A DNA stretch of 64,000 bases, taken from NCBI RefSeq assembly GCF_003339615.1, contig NZ_QQBG01000008.1, positions 1 to 64,000 on the forward strand, written 5' to 3'. This stretch comes from Candidatus Similichlamydia laticola. GTDB taxonomy: Bacteria; Chlamydiota; Chlamydiia; Chlamydiales; Parilichlamydiaceae. The notes below the pieces were generated by a model, which made no database searches, was not told the origin of the DNA, and saw nothing but the letters and a program-made list of their open reading frames with translations. Positions within the stretch are counted from its first letter, which is position 1. Every line of letters starts with the position of its first letter. The position numbers and the translations under genes are program-made. This document shows positions 27,448-35,755 of the stretch, piece after piece.

Positions 27448-29316
27448 TCAACTCGGTGAGAAATCTTGAAACTTTTTAGGTGAAGGGTGCTTCCCCGTCT
27501 CCCCCGGCTGTGAGGATGCCTCGTCTCGGAATAAATTAGCAAACTGTGCGAGTCGAGCACGATAAGCTAATTCCACTTGTCCAGTTATGCCATACCTGTT
27601 CTTTGCAACGATGACCTCTGCTGATCCTGGTCGATCATTTGGGTCGTAATACTCACGGCGCAGCAGAAAAAGAATAATATCTGCATCTTGTTCAATGCTG
27701 TTGTGTACGACGAAATCATTCGCAATGAAGTTATGCCATGGTGTAACTGTTAAGTCGAAAACGAAGTCTTCTCCATCAGGTTGAATACGAAGAATCCTAT
27801 CCCAAACCACCTCTTGACCTTTACGAATACAGGCGACTTGTTCTCCAATAGAAAGGGCGTCCAGTCGGCTCCACCCTTGTTGTTGTAAAAAACGATGATT
27901 GGCTGTGGCGCGAATCGATCGTCCACTCTCTGTTTGCAAAAGAAATAAGGCTCTTTTCCCATTGTTCCAATGTTGCGACACTCTTCCGAGTGTAAGAGAC
28001 GGATTGTCTAAAGGGGTTTGGCATGTCCAAGTTCTTGTCCCTTGCGAGACCACGTCACAGAGAGGAAGGGTAGTGTTTTCCAGAGAGATACGCGTCTCTC
28101 CTGCTAGGCAGCCCGACTCTCGTAGATCACTCATGATGGGCCGATGCCCTGGTCTCTCTTCAACTTTACGAGATAATTGAGCGAGGCAAAGAAGAGGAAT
28201 ATGGAGCTCTCTAGCTAAGTTCTTCATCATTCGCGAGATCTCAGATATTTCATTCTGTCTGCTTTCTGCATAACGGCTTGTTTTTGGGCCATCAAGAAGT
28301 TGAAGATAATCGACCATCAGAAGCTCAATATTGAATTTTTCTTTCATACGACGAGCACGCGTGCGCAAGTTAGAAATATTGATATTTGGCTGATCATCAA
28401 TGATCATTTGCGCATTCTCGATGGTCTTGACACAGCTGACAATGCGCTGAAACTCCGCTCCTGTCAAATCTCCCTGTAGGATTTTACTTAAAGAAATCTC
28501 AGCTTGAGAGGCAATGATACGGTGAATCAGCTGTTCTGTAGGCATTTCTAAAGAAAAAATACCAACAGGTTTTTTCTGATGAAAACAAACATTTTCTAAC
28601 ATATTTAGGCCAAGTGCTGTTTTTCCCATACCAGGTCGTCCAGCCAGAATAATCAGATGGGCCGGATTTAGACCGTTGATCATATGATCTAAATCGTAGA
28701 ATTGAGTGGGGAGGCCAGTTACGCGAGAATGGTCTGGTCCTTTACTGAGAAAATCTCCTTGTCGCTTTTCTAATATTTCTAGGAAAGGTTGGGGAGAAGA
28801 CGGGTGTTTCCCCTGTAGAAAAGCGGAAAGTGCTAGACCGTCTCGTGCATGAACTTTTTGGCTGATCTGAAAAAAAAGATGTTGTGCACGATCCAACGCG
28901 GAATGCACATCATCCGGTTCCTCTCTAGCCTCTTTTTCCACTTTTTGAGCTGCGCGAATCATTTTACGCAATGTGGATTTGTCCTTTACGATACGAATAT
29001 ACTCTTCTGTGTAGGGTGTTAATCCAGAAAGGTGGGCCAAATCGGCTAACATCGCCATGCCACCGACATCAGCGAGTAAATTTTTCTTTTTTAGAGCTTC
29101 TATAACGAGCTGTGTATCTACTGGTCTGTCATTAAGATAAAACTCTTTCAACACTCGAAGGAGACACTGGTGTTCAGGAAAGAAAAAATCTATTTCCTCT
29201 AACTCGGAAGCTACAAGATGCAGGATATCGTTGTTGGACAATGAACAACCAAGAAGTATTTTTTCTGCATCTCTTGAGAAGAGCGATTTCTTTGATGCTT
29301 TCGGTGGAGTTTCCAT
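27448..29316 (-). CDS. dnaB: Replicative DNA helicase DnaB with an in-frame intein
   Basis: 622-residue precursor; the exteins add up to 485 residues, a normal DnaB size. The N-terminal DnaG-interacting domain occupies about residues 15-160, the RecA-like ATPase has Walker A GRPGMGKTAL near 233 and DYLQLL (Walker B) near 335. The N-extein ends MSDLRESG at residue 402 and the C-extein resumes with SIEQDADII at residue 540. After splicing the protein would be the hexameric fork helicase. The conserved C-terminal region ends AQFANLF before a 20-residue tail. It starts at ATG 29316. Confidence 0.96.
   Translation of the reverse strand: METPPKASKKSLFSRDAEKILLGCSLSNNDILHLVASELEEIDFFFPEHQCLLRVLKEFYLNDRPVDTQLVIEALKKKNLLADVGGMAMLADLAHLSGLTPYTEEYIRIVKDKSTLRKMIRAAQKVEKEAREEPDDVHSALDRAQHLFFQISQKVHARDGLALSAFLQGKHPSSPQPFLEILEKRQGDFLSKGPDHSRVTGLPTQFYDLDHMINGLNPAHLIILAGRPGMGKTALGLNMLENVCFHQKKPVGIFSLEMPTEQLIHRIIASQAEISLSKILQGDLTGAEFQRIVSCVKTIENAQMIIDDQPNINISNLRTRARRMKEKFNIELLMVDYLQLLDGPKTSRYAESRQNEISEISRMMKNLARELHIPLLCLAQLSRKVEERPGHRPIMSDLRESGCLAGETRISLENTTLPLCDVVSQGTRTWTCQTPLDNPSLTLGRVSQHWNNGKRALFLLQTESGRSIRATANHRFLQQQGWSRLDALSIGEQVACIRKGQEVVWDRILRIQPDGEDFVFDLTVTPWHNFIANDFVVHNSIEQDADIILFLLRREYYDPNDRPGSAEVIVAKNRYGITGQVELAYRARLAQFANLFRDEASSQPGETGKHPSPKKFQDFSPS
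27700..28110 (-). mobile_element. DnaB mini-intein (137 residues, no homing endonuclease)
   Basis: In-frame insert of 411 bp in dnaB. Block A begins with the catalytic Cys1 (CLAGETRISL); block B is GRSIRATANHRFL with the TxxH pair; block F is DFVFDLTVTPWHNFIA; block G ends VVHN, with the penultimate His and terminal Asn, followed by Ser+1 of the extein. All splicing residues are present. No endonuclease blocks (C, D, E, H) occur between B and F, where only about 40 residues separate them. The insertion point between RESG and SIEQDAD is the same as that of the Synechocystis DnaB intein. Confidence 0.93.
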
Positions 29317-29389
29317 TATGGGTACACTGTATGAATCAGAGAGGGAAGGTACACGAAAAATGGTTTTCCTGGCACACTCGCTCGGGTTT

Positions 29390-29476
29390 GGAAAGATGGC
29401 TGAGTGGTCGAAAGCACATCCCTGCTAAGGATGCGTATCCGTTAGGGTACCGTGGGTTCGAATCCCACTCTTTCCG
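29390..29476 (+). tRNA. tRNA-Ser (anticodon GCU)
   Basis: 87-nt class II tRNA. Acceptor GGAAAGA pairs with TCTTTCC, discriminator G. The anticodon loop CTGCTAA gives GCT; a long variable arm (CGTATCCGTTAGGGTACCG region) and the T arm GTGGGTTCGAATCCCAC follow. Its 3' 35 bp overlap the 3' end of the convergent rsmE frame. Confidence 0.95.
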
Positions 29477-30158
29477 TTTGTTCTATGTGGGCTTGGACTT
29501 GACTAAGTGCCGTTAGAGCAGCTGTTTCCGTTCGAAGAAGGTAACGATGTAGTTTAATGGCCTGGCCCCTTCTCTCAAGTTTTTTTTTCTCTTCTGATGA
29601 AAAACCATTTTCTGGTCCTACGATGATTTGGATAGGCAGACGGAGTGCCTTAATGGTGTTGACAGGGACCCCTTCTGTATCACACCAGAGAACAGATCCC
29701 TTCGGGTCCAAGTTGGATTCTGGGTCGGAAATCAATTGGATAGAGGGAAGAAGAGGGTTGCGACTTTGTTTGAGTGCCGCGATAGTGATTTGCTCGAGTC
29801 GGTGAAGTGTTAGCCTCATAGAGGAGTGGATGTAAAAAGCTGTGACTCCTAGTTCTGTTCCTTTTTCAATAAGCCACTCGAGTCGTTGTTTGTTTTCTAT
29901 GTTTATGAAGAGGTGAAGTGGAGGTGAGGTGAGGTGCTTGATCTCCTCATGTCGTAGAATCGCCTTTTGGGGATCCGCTTCTATCAAATTTGAGAGAGCC
30001 ACATCGCCTTTTCCGTTGATCACACGTAACTTCTCTCCCGCTCGTTTACGGAGAACGCGCACAACATGGTGTGATTCTTGTTCAGAAAGCTGGTAGTTCG
30101 TTCCAGAAGAGAGAGGCATGTTAGGGCAGAACGAAGTGAAGAGATGCTTTTTTATCAT
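29442..30158 (-). CDS. rsmE: 16S rRNA m3U1498 methyltransferase RsmE
   Basis: SPOUT-class methyltransferase acting on assembled 30S subunits. 238 residues: N-terminal PUA-like part with SHHVVRVLRKRAGEKLRVINGKG, then the knot domain with IIVGPENGFSSEE near 174 and LRTETAALTALS near 207. The last ten or so residues (RVGFEPTVP) are encoded by the complement of the tRNA-Ser gene and are not part of the normal family C-terminus. The start ATG overlaps the ybbR stop by 4 bp. Confidence 0.93.
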   Translation of the reverse strand: MIKKHLFTSFCPNMPLSSGTNYQLSEQESHHVVRVLRKRAGEKLRVINGKGDVALSNLIEADPQKAILRHEEIKHLTSPPLHLFINIENKQRLEWLIEKGTELGVTAFYIHSSMRLTLHRLEQITIAALKQSRNPLLPSIQLISDPESNLDPKGSVLWCDTEGVPVNTIKALRLPIQIIVGPENGFSSEEKKKLERRGQAIKLHRYLLRTETAALTALSQVQAHIEQTERVGFEPTVP

Positions 30159-31309
30159 TGGTTAATTACCACTTTTGCAAAACTGGCTCGCTTTTGTAAA
30201 AGGCTTTCTACACGCTCAACAAAGCAAGGTTCTAGTTTAATTTGAACGAGATAGTGGGCGAAGAATTGTTCAGCGACTTCTTCGAGTTCAGATGGAGCCA
30301 GCCCCGTTTGCTCTTGTAAGTGCCGAGTATATTTCTCAATGAAATTCCTTTTCCATTGAGGCAAGTCTGTCATGCCCAAGGAAAGACAAAGACATGTTTC
30401 TGATTGCCAGTGCATGTCTAAAAAAAGATGCTCTTGTGCTGTTTTTAGAAAGAGGGGTGAAATGCCTTTGAAAGGAATCGTTTGTGTGGAAGAGAAGAGA
30501 GAACGTGCCAATGAGGAAGAAGATCGAGAGGATTTTATCGGTAATTCAACACTGTATTGATGATCGTGTCTTGGAACGAAAAAAATGTGTAATTGGGATA
30601 ACCTTGTGTCTGTGATTGCTTTGGGCTCTTCAAATAAAGCTGGAAGGTAAACAGATCTTTGCTCAGGGGCCAATTTGAGACAGATGCCTGTATCAAGAGG
30701 CCCTGCAAGAAACTCTTCATAAGCCTGAACAATGGCTTGTTCAGGAATAGGCCAGAACAACCCGATTTGTAACTGTTTCTGAATAGAATCTTCGGTTCCA
30801 CGCATTTGTTGCTGGAGCCTTTGAGGAGCGTAGGCCAAAACTTGGTGTTTCCATGTATGAGGCAAAATAATTTGCACAGGCGCTGTTTGTTGTGTTTTTT
30901 CAACCAGAGCGATATGCACCTGCGGTTTTCCTACTGCTGTTAAATCTCTCCAGTCTGTAAGCGGTGTGTTATTCATATAAATTTCTTTAGATGTGACGAC
31001 ATGGAAGAGACAGTCAACTGGTTTTTCAGCAAGGTCAAGTACGACACGCAGGTCGGAGGGGTTGATCTGGTCAAGTCTATTTCTTTTCCCTCTCAAAACG
31101 AGATTGGTGCTAGGTGTGACACGGCTATTCCTATGACAAAGATAGAATCCATTTGGGATGTTTTTGACGAATACAGGGACATCGAGAAAAATTTGGTTGA
31201 TCTCTGTTAGAAGATGGACTTTCCACCACCAAAAAAGAGCGATCAAACAAGAAAATAAGTGTCTCTTCCAATTTTTTTGAACGCTAGGAGGGAGAGGACG
31301 CTCTTTCAC
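30155..31309 (-). CDS. ybbR: YbbR-like membrane-anchored protein (CdaR type)
   Basis: 384 residues with one N-terminal membrane segment (about residues 16-32) and an extracytoplasmic part. It begins RVTPSTNLVLRGKRNRLDQINPSDLRVVLDL, the pattern of the YbbR repeat (strand, xVxGxxxxLxxI, Asp-Leu). It directly follows the diadenylate cyclase gene (12 bp), the classical CdaA-CdaR pair, so it probably modulates c-di-AMP synthesis. The rest of the protein is poorly conserved. The Chlamydia orthologue is, from memory, a YbbR-like gene in the same position. Confidence 0.8.
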   Translation of the reverse strand: MKERPLPPSVQKNWKRHLFSCLIALFWWWKVHLLTEINQIFLDVPVFVKNIPNGFYLCHRNSRVTPSTNLVLRGKRNRLDQINPSDLRVVLDLAEKPVDCLFHVVTSKEIYMNNTPLTDWRDLTAVGKPQVHIALVEKTQQTAPVQIILPHTWKHQVLAYAPQRLQQQMRGTEDSIQKQLQIGLFWPIPEQAIVQAYEEFLAGPLDTGICLKLAPEQRSVYLPALFEEPKAITDTRLSQLHIFFVPRHDHQYSVELPIKSSRSSSSLARSLFSSTQTIPFKGISPLFLKTAQEHLFLDMHWQSETCLCLSLGMTDLPQWKRNFIEKYTRHLQEQTGLAPSELEEVAEQFFAHYLVQIKLEPCFVERVESLLQKRASFAKVVINQ

Positions 31310-31321
31310 GGAAACCGTTTC

Positions 31322-32098
31322 CTAGCTAACTGCAGATAGGGTGCTTCTGACAATAGAGCGAAACCGATCTGGTTTTACACCACTTGTCATTTGCCCATTC
31401 TTCAGGAGAGAGACTCGACCATGTTCTTCGGAGATCACAATCACGAGAGCATCCGTTTGCTGACTGACTCCCATGCCAGCTCGGTGGCGTGTTCCCATCG
31501 ACTTCAAAAGCGGGTTATTCGGATCATTGGCAAGAGGTAGGATAGCGGCAGCTGCGAAAATCGTTAATCCTCTAATGATGACGGCCCCGTCATGTAAAGG
31601 AGTTCCAAAGGTAAAAATTGTTTCCAAAAGCTCTTGGGAAAACTTAGCTTGTAAAACGACTAACTGTGAGGAAATTCTCTCTTGTGAATCTTCGTCTTCG
31701 ATGATGATCAATCCTCCTACTCTGTGATTGGCCATCCGAAAAACAGACTGTGTCAATTGATCCAAAAAAGATTCTAGTTCTTCTAGATCGAGATCTTTTC
31801 TTTTTTTACTTCCAAAAGTGACTAGCGCAATGCGGAGTTCGGGCTGAAAGAGAGAGGGAACAGCAAGGAGACAAATGGAGAAAGCAGCCCATGTCACTTG
31901 AGACAGTGCCGTTAAATCTAGGTGATGGGTACAAGTAGAGGCACACCATAAAACAGAAAGAAGGAGCAGGGCGTTCATGACCCGTGTCGCCCAAAAAAAA
32001 GATAAAAAATAGTCGATAATTAAAGCCGAAATGGAAATTTCACAGACGGAGAGGAGGCGAACGGCCCAATCAGATGGCAATAAGACAATCCAAGGCAA
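31322..32098 (-). CDS. dacA: Diadenylate cyclase (CdaA/DacA type)
   Basis: Makes cyclic di-AMP from two ATP. 258 residues with two to three membrane segments at about 22-90, then the DAC domain with the two catalytic motifs DGAVIIRG near 168 and GTRHRAGMG near 202. c-di-AMP controls potassium and osmotic balance and triggers STING in host cells. It is preceded by rsmH (30 bp) and followed by ybbR. Confidence 0.94.
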   Translation of the reverse strand: MPWIVLLPSDWAVRLLSVCEISISALIIDYFLSFFWATRVMNALLLLSVLWCASTCTHHLDLTALSQVTWAAFSICLLAVPSLFQPELRIALVTFGSKKRKDLDLEELESFLDQLTQSVFRMANHRVGGLIIIEDEDSQERISSQLVVLQAKFSQELLETIFTFGTPLHDGAVIIRGLTIFAAAAILPLANDPNNPLLKSMGTRHRAGMGVSQQTDALVIVISEEHGRVSLLKNGQMTSGVKPDRFRSIVRSTLSAVS

Positions 32099-32128
32099 AA
32101 CTTTCCCCTTAAAATGAAGGTACAGATA

Positions 32129-33100
32129 TCAAGGAAGCGGTTTAGTGTGGAGGAGACGACAAGCTACCCGTAATTTAGCGGATCGGCTCCTCTTGTTTTT
32201 TCTCTTTTCTTCAGAAGAGGCGCCAAGAGGTTTCTTTGTTAGAATGGCGAGGTCTCCTTTTTGTTGCTGATTTTTCAAAGAATGTTTAACCATTCGATCT
32301 TCCAAACTGTGAAAGGAAAGGATGGCGGCAACTCCTTCCGGAGACAAAAGTTGGGGCAAAAGAGAAAGTGTGCTCTGCAATTGATCTAGTTCGCTATTGA
32401 CCTCCATGCGTAAGGCTTGAAAAAGAAGCGTGGCCGGATGAAGGCTTCGATTCTTTTTGAGGACAGGGTGAACAGCTTCAAGTAGATGCTCTACAGTTTC
32501 AATAGGTTTCTTTTTTCGATAGATACAGAGGGCACGGGCTAGTTGACGTGATCGAGGAACTTCTCCTCTGAAGAAGAGATCCGAAAGTTCTCGTTCAGAG
32601 TAGGATTGTAAGATAGACAGGGCAGATAGAGGATCATGAGGGTTCATGCGCATGTCGAGGGGAGCATTACGAAAACGATAGGAAAATCCTCTTTCTGGGT
32701 GATCCAACTGCAAAGAACTCATTCCTAAGTCGAGAAGAAGGAAGTCAAAACTTTGTCCTTTTTTCACAGCTTGCTCGGAAAAAGAAGCAAAATCGGAATG
32801 GATAAAAGAATACAATTCAGGAAGGTCTGAATAAAGCGCCCGCTGTGCTTGCTCCAAGGCAGAGGGATCCCTGTCGACACCAACAAAATGGCGAACAGAA
32901 GATGTCCGAAGGATGTGTCGAGCGTGTCCCCCACAGCCAACAGTACAGTCCAAATAGGAAAAAGGACGATCCTGAGGCAGAAAAGAAGAGAGGACCTCGG
33001 AGAGAACAGGAATATGTAATTGTTGCACGTAGGGGCACCGGTTGTTTCCCGATTTTAACTTTAGATACTTTTGGGAACCAGTGAAAAGCTCTAAATGCAT
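32129..33100 (-). CDS. rsmH: 16S rRNA m4C1402 methyltransferase RsmH
   Basis: 323 residues. Signatures: HIPVLSEVL near 29, the SAM site DCTVGCGGHARHIL near 50, LLDLGMSSLQLDHPERGFSYRFRNAPLDMRM near 122 and SFHSLEDRMVK near 262. The 28-residue stretch before HIPVL is not conserved, so translation may begin later at a non-ATG codon; I keep the only ATG. First gene of a four-gene minus-strand group (rsmH-dacA-ybbR-rsmE), divergent from the dnaA group. Confidence 0.95.
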   Translation of the reverse strand: MHLELFTGSQKYLKLKSGNNRCPYVQQLHIPVLSEVLSSFLPQDRPFSYLDCTVGCGGHARHILRTSSVRHFVGVDRDPSALEQAQRALYSDLPELYSFIHSDFASFSEQAVKKGQSFDFLLLDLGMSSLQLDHPERGFSYRFRNAPLDMRMNPHDPLSALSILQSYSERELSDLFFRGEVPRSRQLARALCIYRKKKPIETVEHLLEAVHPVLKKNRSLHPATLLFQALRMEVNSELDQLQSTLSLLPQLLSPEGVAAILSFHSLEDRMVKHSLKNQQQKGDLAILTKKPLGASSEEKRKNKRSRSAKLRVACRLLHTKPLP

Positions 33101-33185
33101 TTCCCTTCGGAAGAGTTTTTACTCTTTTCTCAAAAAAAGAGCGACTCAGATAATCCAGTGGGATAAGAAAGAAGAGAGGTAGATC

Positions 33186-33695
33186 ATGCGCAAGGTGACT
33201 ATTGCCGACTTTGGAAGAGACGAGTCGCAGAAATACGCTCGTCTTCAATCTTTGTTGGAATCTGTTTGGTCTGCACACCACGAAGCTCGGATTGTTCAGC
33301 ATCATGCTAGAGTGAGCGTTTCTACCCCTTGGTTGGGAGATGATCGTTTTCGTGAGGCGGGCCTTGTTTCTGCGACAGTTGGTCAATCCCGGTTCTCGGA
33401 AAGGCTGGATATGTCCCATTATCAACATCCTCTCCGCAAGCCTTCGGTTGCACATTACGTTGCTCCTGTAGGATGGCGTTATTTCCCGGCCAGTTGGGCA
33501 TATCAATACAAAATGATGAGCCTAGATGAAGACGAATGGTCAGAGATGAGCGACGTCTTATCGAGTTACTTACCAACCTCGAGCTTGAGGAAAAGACAGT
33601 TGCAAAGCTTGTGTTCTTTTGTGGAAAGGGTATTGGCTCTTGTAAAATGGTGTGTGAGTGCCATTTGTAACCGAGCTAGATTTCAAGGAGCCTAA
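33186..33695 (+). CDS. Conserved chlamydial protein of unknown function
   Basis: 169 residues, soluble, no known motif. Position between rsmH and a TPR gene upstream of dnaA matches a Chlamydia hypothetical gene (CT273 in my memory of that locus). The ATG is preceded by AGAGGT. The TPR gene starts 2 bp after its stop, so the two are probably translated together and may act together. Confidence 0.65.
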   Translation: MRKVTIADFGRDESQKYARLQSLLESVWSAHHEARIVQHHARVSVSTPWLGDDRFREAGLVSATVGQSRFSERLDMSHYQHPLRKPSVAHYVAPVGWRYFPASWAYQYKMMSLDEDEWSEMSDVLSSYLPTSSLRKRQLQSLCSFVERVLALVKWCVSAICNRARFQGA

Positions 33696-33697
33696 AA

Positions 33698-34138
33698 ATG
33701 AAGGACGGAGACAAGGAGATTGTGTGGCGTGACCTTCTAGGTTTTTCCGATGAGCAAATTCAAGATTTGCGTTTCACTGGTTACTTCTACATTCGACAGG
33801 GGAAATATGAAATAGCAAAATCGTTCTTTGAAGCTCTCGTTATTTTTCAATCTCAGGAAATGCCTTCTAAACAAGAAGTATATGATTTTAAGACTCTAGG
33901 TGCTCTTTATCTAGAGTTAGGCAAATATAGGCGTGCTTTAAGATACCTTGATCGTGCTTTACAATTTGATGCAGAGGATTGGACAGTCCGTCTTAATCGT
34001 CTCTATTGCCTTTTCTCCCTTAACAAAATTGAAGAGGGGTTAGAGGCTGCAGAGGAGTTACGGAACAGTCAGCTGCCGCAGATCGCTGGAGCAGCAGAAG
34101 CTTTGGTGTCGGGCTGGCGAGAACAGCTTGCTGTATAA
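33698..34138 (+). CDS. Small TPR-repeat protein
   Basis: 146 residues with two to three tetratricopeptide repeats: YFYIRQGKYEIAKSFFEALV, LGALYLELGKYRRALRYLDRAL and a third degenerate helix pair. The length and fold are like those of SycD/LcrH-class type III secretion chaperones, and the Chlamydia gene in this place is also a TPR protein. A chaperone role is plausible but not shown. Confidence 0.75.
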   Translation: MKDGDKEIVWRDLLGFSDEQIQDLRFTGYFYIRQGKYEIAKSFFEALVIFQSQEMPSKQEVYDFKTLGALYLELGKYRRALRYLDRALQFDAEDWTVRLNRLYCLFSLNKIEEGLEAAEELRNSQLPQIAGAAEALVSGWREQLAV

Positions 34139-34171
34139 TGAGGACCTCAAGACGAAAAAGGGGGCGCTCAG

Positions 34172-35551
34172 GTGGCTTTACTGGATAGAGAGCCGATATG
34201 TCCATCCTTGACTGCTTGGGATCAATTTTTGGAATTTGCACGTTCGCGTTCCTCTCTAACGGCTTTTCAAAATTGGATCGATCCGATTGTCTGTTTGGGC
34301 GTTGAGGAGGACGAGTGTGTTCTTCAAGTGCCTAACGTTTTCGTGCAGGAGTATTTACTCTCTAATTTTGGCGAAGACTTGCGTTCTTTCCTTCCTGTGC
34401 GCTCAGATGGTAAACCTTCGATTCGGTTTGTTATTGCTGATCTTCCCTTGCCTGAACCGAATGATGTACAAGCGCGTTCGGCAGCCTCTTCTGCGTCTTC
34501 GGATCAGTCGGGTGGGATGAAGCTGAATCGATCGTACACCTTTGACTCTTTCATTGAAGGCACCTGTAATCAGTTTGCGAAATCGGCTGCTTTTGGTGTC
34601 GCTTCACGACCCGGTAGGGTTTACAATCCTTTTTTTATTCATGGGTCTGTTGGATTGGGGAAAACGCACTTACTTCATGCTATTGGACACCATCTCTTAG
34701 CAACGCATCGAAAAATTCGTGTACAATGTTTGACTGCCGAAGAGTTTGTGAATGCTCTCGTAGATAGCTTACGTAACAAGACTGTAGATCGTTTAAAAAA
34801 GACTTATCGCAATTTAGATGTTCTGCTTGTAGATGATATCCAGTTCCTTCAGGAAAGGATGAACTTTGAAAACGAATTTTGCACGATGTTCGAGGCTCTG
34901 ATTAATCAATCCAGACAAATTGTGATTACAAGTGATAAGTCGCCTTCTGATCTTAAGCTTTCAGAAAGAATGGTTGCGCGTATGGAATGGGGACTAGTCG
35001 CCCAGTTAGGCATGCCAGATCTTGAAACACGTGTGGCTATTCTACAGCACAAGGCGGAGTTGCGCGGGTTAGACCTGGAGCAGAAAACAGCCTTTCTTTT
35101 GGCTCAACACCTTCAGTCTAATGTGCGACAAATTGAAGGTATCGTCAACAAATTGTGTGCACAAAGTCGCTTGCTTAGCCTTCCTGTAACGGAAGAGTTG
35201 GCTATGCAAAATTTAGGTGAACTTCTAGGGTCTTCTCAAAAGGAACAGTACCGCATTACTGCAGAGGAGATTATCGAACTGGTTAGCAACCATTTTGGCG
35301 TCAAAATTACAGATATCAGAAGCACAAAGAGAATAAAAGACGTGTCTCTTGCTAGGCAAGTAGCTATGTTTCTTGCTCGTGAATGGGTCCGAGGCCCTTT
35401 GATGGCCCTTGGGTTGGCTTTTCAAAAGACGCATTCCACGATCTTACATGCATACAGAACGATAGAGAGAAAGCTGCCTAACGACAAGGAGCTGTTTGTT
35501 AAGGTAGAGACGGTCCGCGCAGCCATTCGTGCTAAGGCTGTTATCCATTAG
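34172..35551 (+). CDS. dnaA: Chromosomal replication initiator DnaA
   Basis: 459 residues from GTG 34172. Domain I about 1-85, linker 86-115, the AAA+ domain with Walker A GSVGLGKTH near 158 and Walker B LLVDDIQFL near 220, and the DNA-binding domain IV ending with KTHSTILHAYRTIERKL. Chlamydiae have two dnaA genes; this context (TPR gene upstream, tRNA downstream) is that of the copy not next to the origin-linked cluster. I see no array of DnaA boxes nearby, so the origin is probably elsewhere. Confidence 0.96.
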   Translation: MALLDREPICPSLTAWDQFLEFARSRSSLTAFQNWIDPIVCLGVEEDECVLQVPNVFVQEYLLSNFGEDLRSFLPVRSDGKPSIRFVIADLPLPEPNDVQARSAASSASSDQSGGMKLNRSYTFDSFIEGTCNQFAKSAAFGVASRPGRVYNPFFIHGSVGLGKTHLLHAIGHHLLATHRKIRVQCLTAEEFVNALVDSLRNKTVDRLKKTYRNLDVLLVDDIQFLQERMNFENEFCTMFEALINQSRQIVITSDKSPSDLKLSERMVARMEWGLVAQLGMPDLETRVAILQHKAELRGLDLEQKTAFLLAQHLQSNVRQIEGIVNKLCAQSRLLSLPVTEELAMQNLGELLGSSQKEQYRITAEEIIELVSNHFGVKITDIRSTKRIKDVSLARQVAMFLAREWVRGPLMALGLAFQKTHSTILHAYRTIERKLPNDKELFVKVETVRAAIRAKAVIH

Positions 35552-35559
35552 CTCTTTCT

Positions 35560-35633
35560 TGCTCTCGGCGCGACTCGAACGCGCGACCTGTCGCTTAGGA
35601 GGCGACCGCTCTATCCTACTGAGCTACGAGGGC
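35560..35633 (-). tRNA. tRNA-Arg (anticodon CCU)
   Basis: 74-nt cloverleaf on the minus strand. Acceptor GCCCTCG faces CGAGAGC with one C:A mismatch at the third pair; discriminator A. The anticodon stem GTCGC/GCGAC holds CTCCTAA, giving CCT for AGG codons. The T arm is a perfect GCGCG/CGCGC. It ends 8 bp from the dnaA stop. Confidence 0.9.
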
Positions 35634-35755
35634 CTAAATCATTTATCCTCTTGATTGCGAAGCCTGCTTCCCTGCATTTTCCCAAGAAGGGGGTTCTTTT
35701 CTATGCAACACCCTTCTAAAGTACCCATTTGAAAACGGCATTAAGGAGGATTGAA

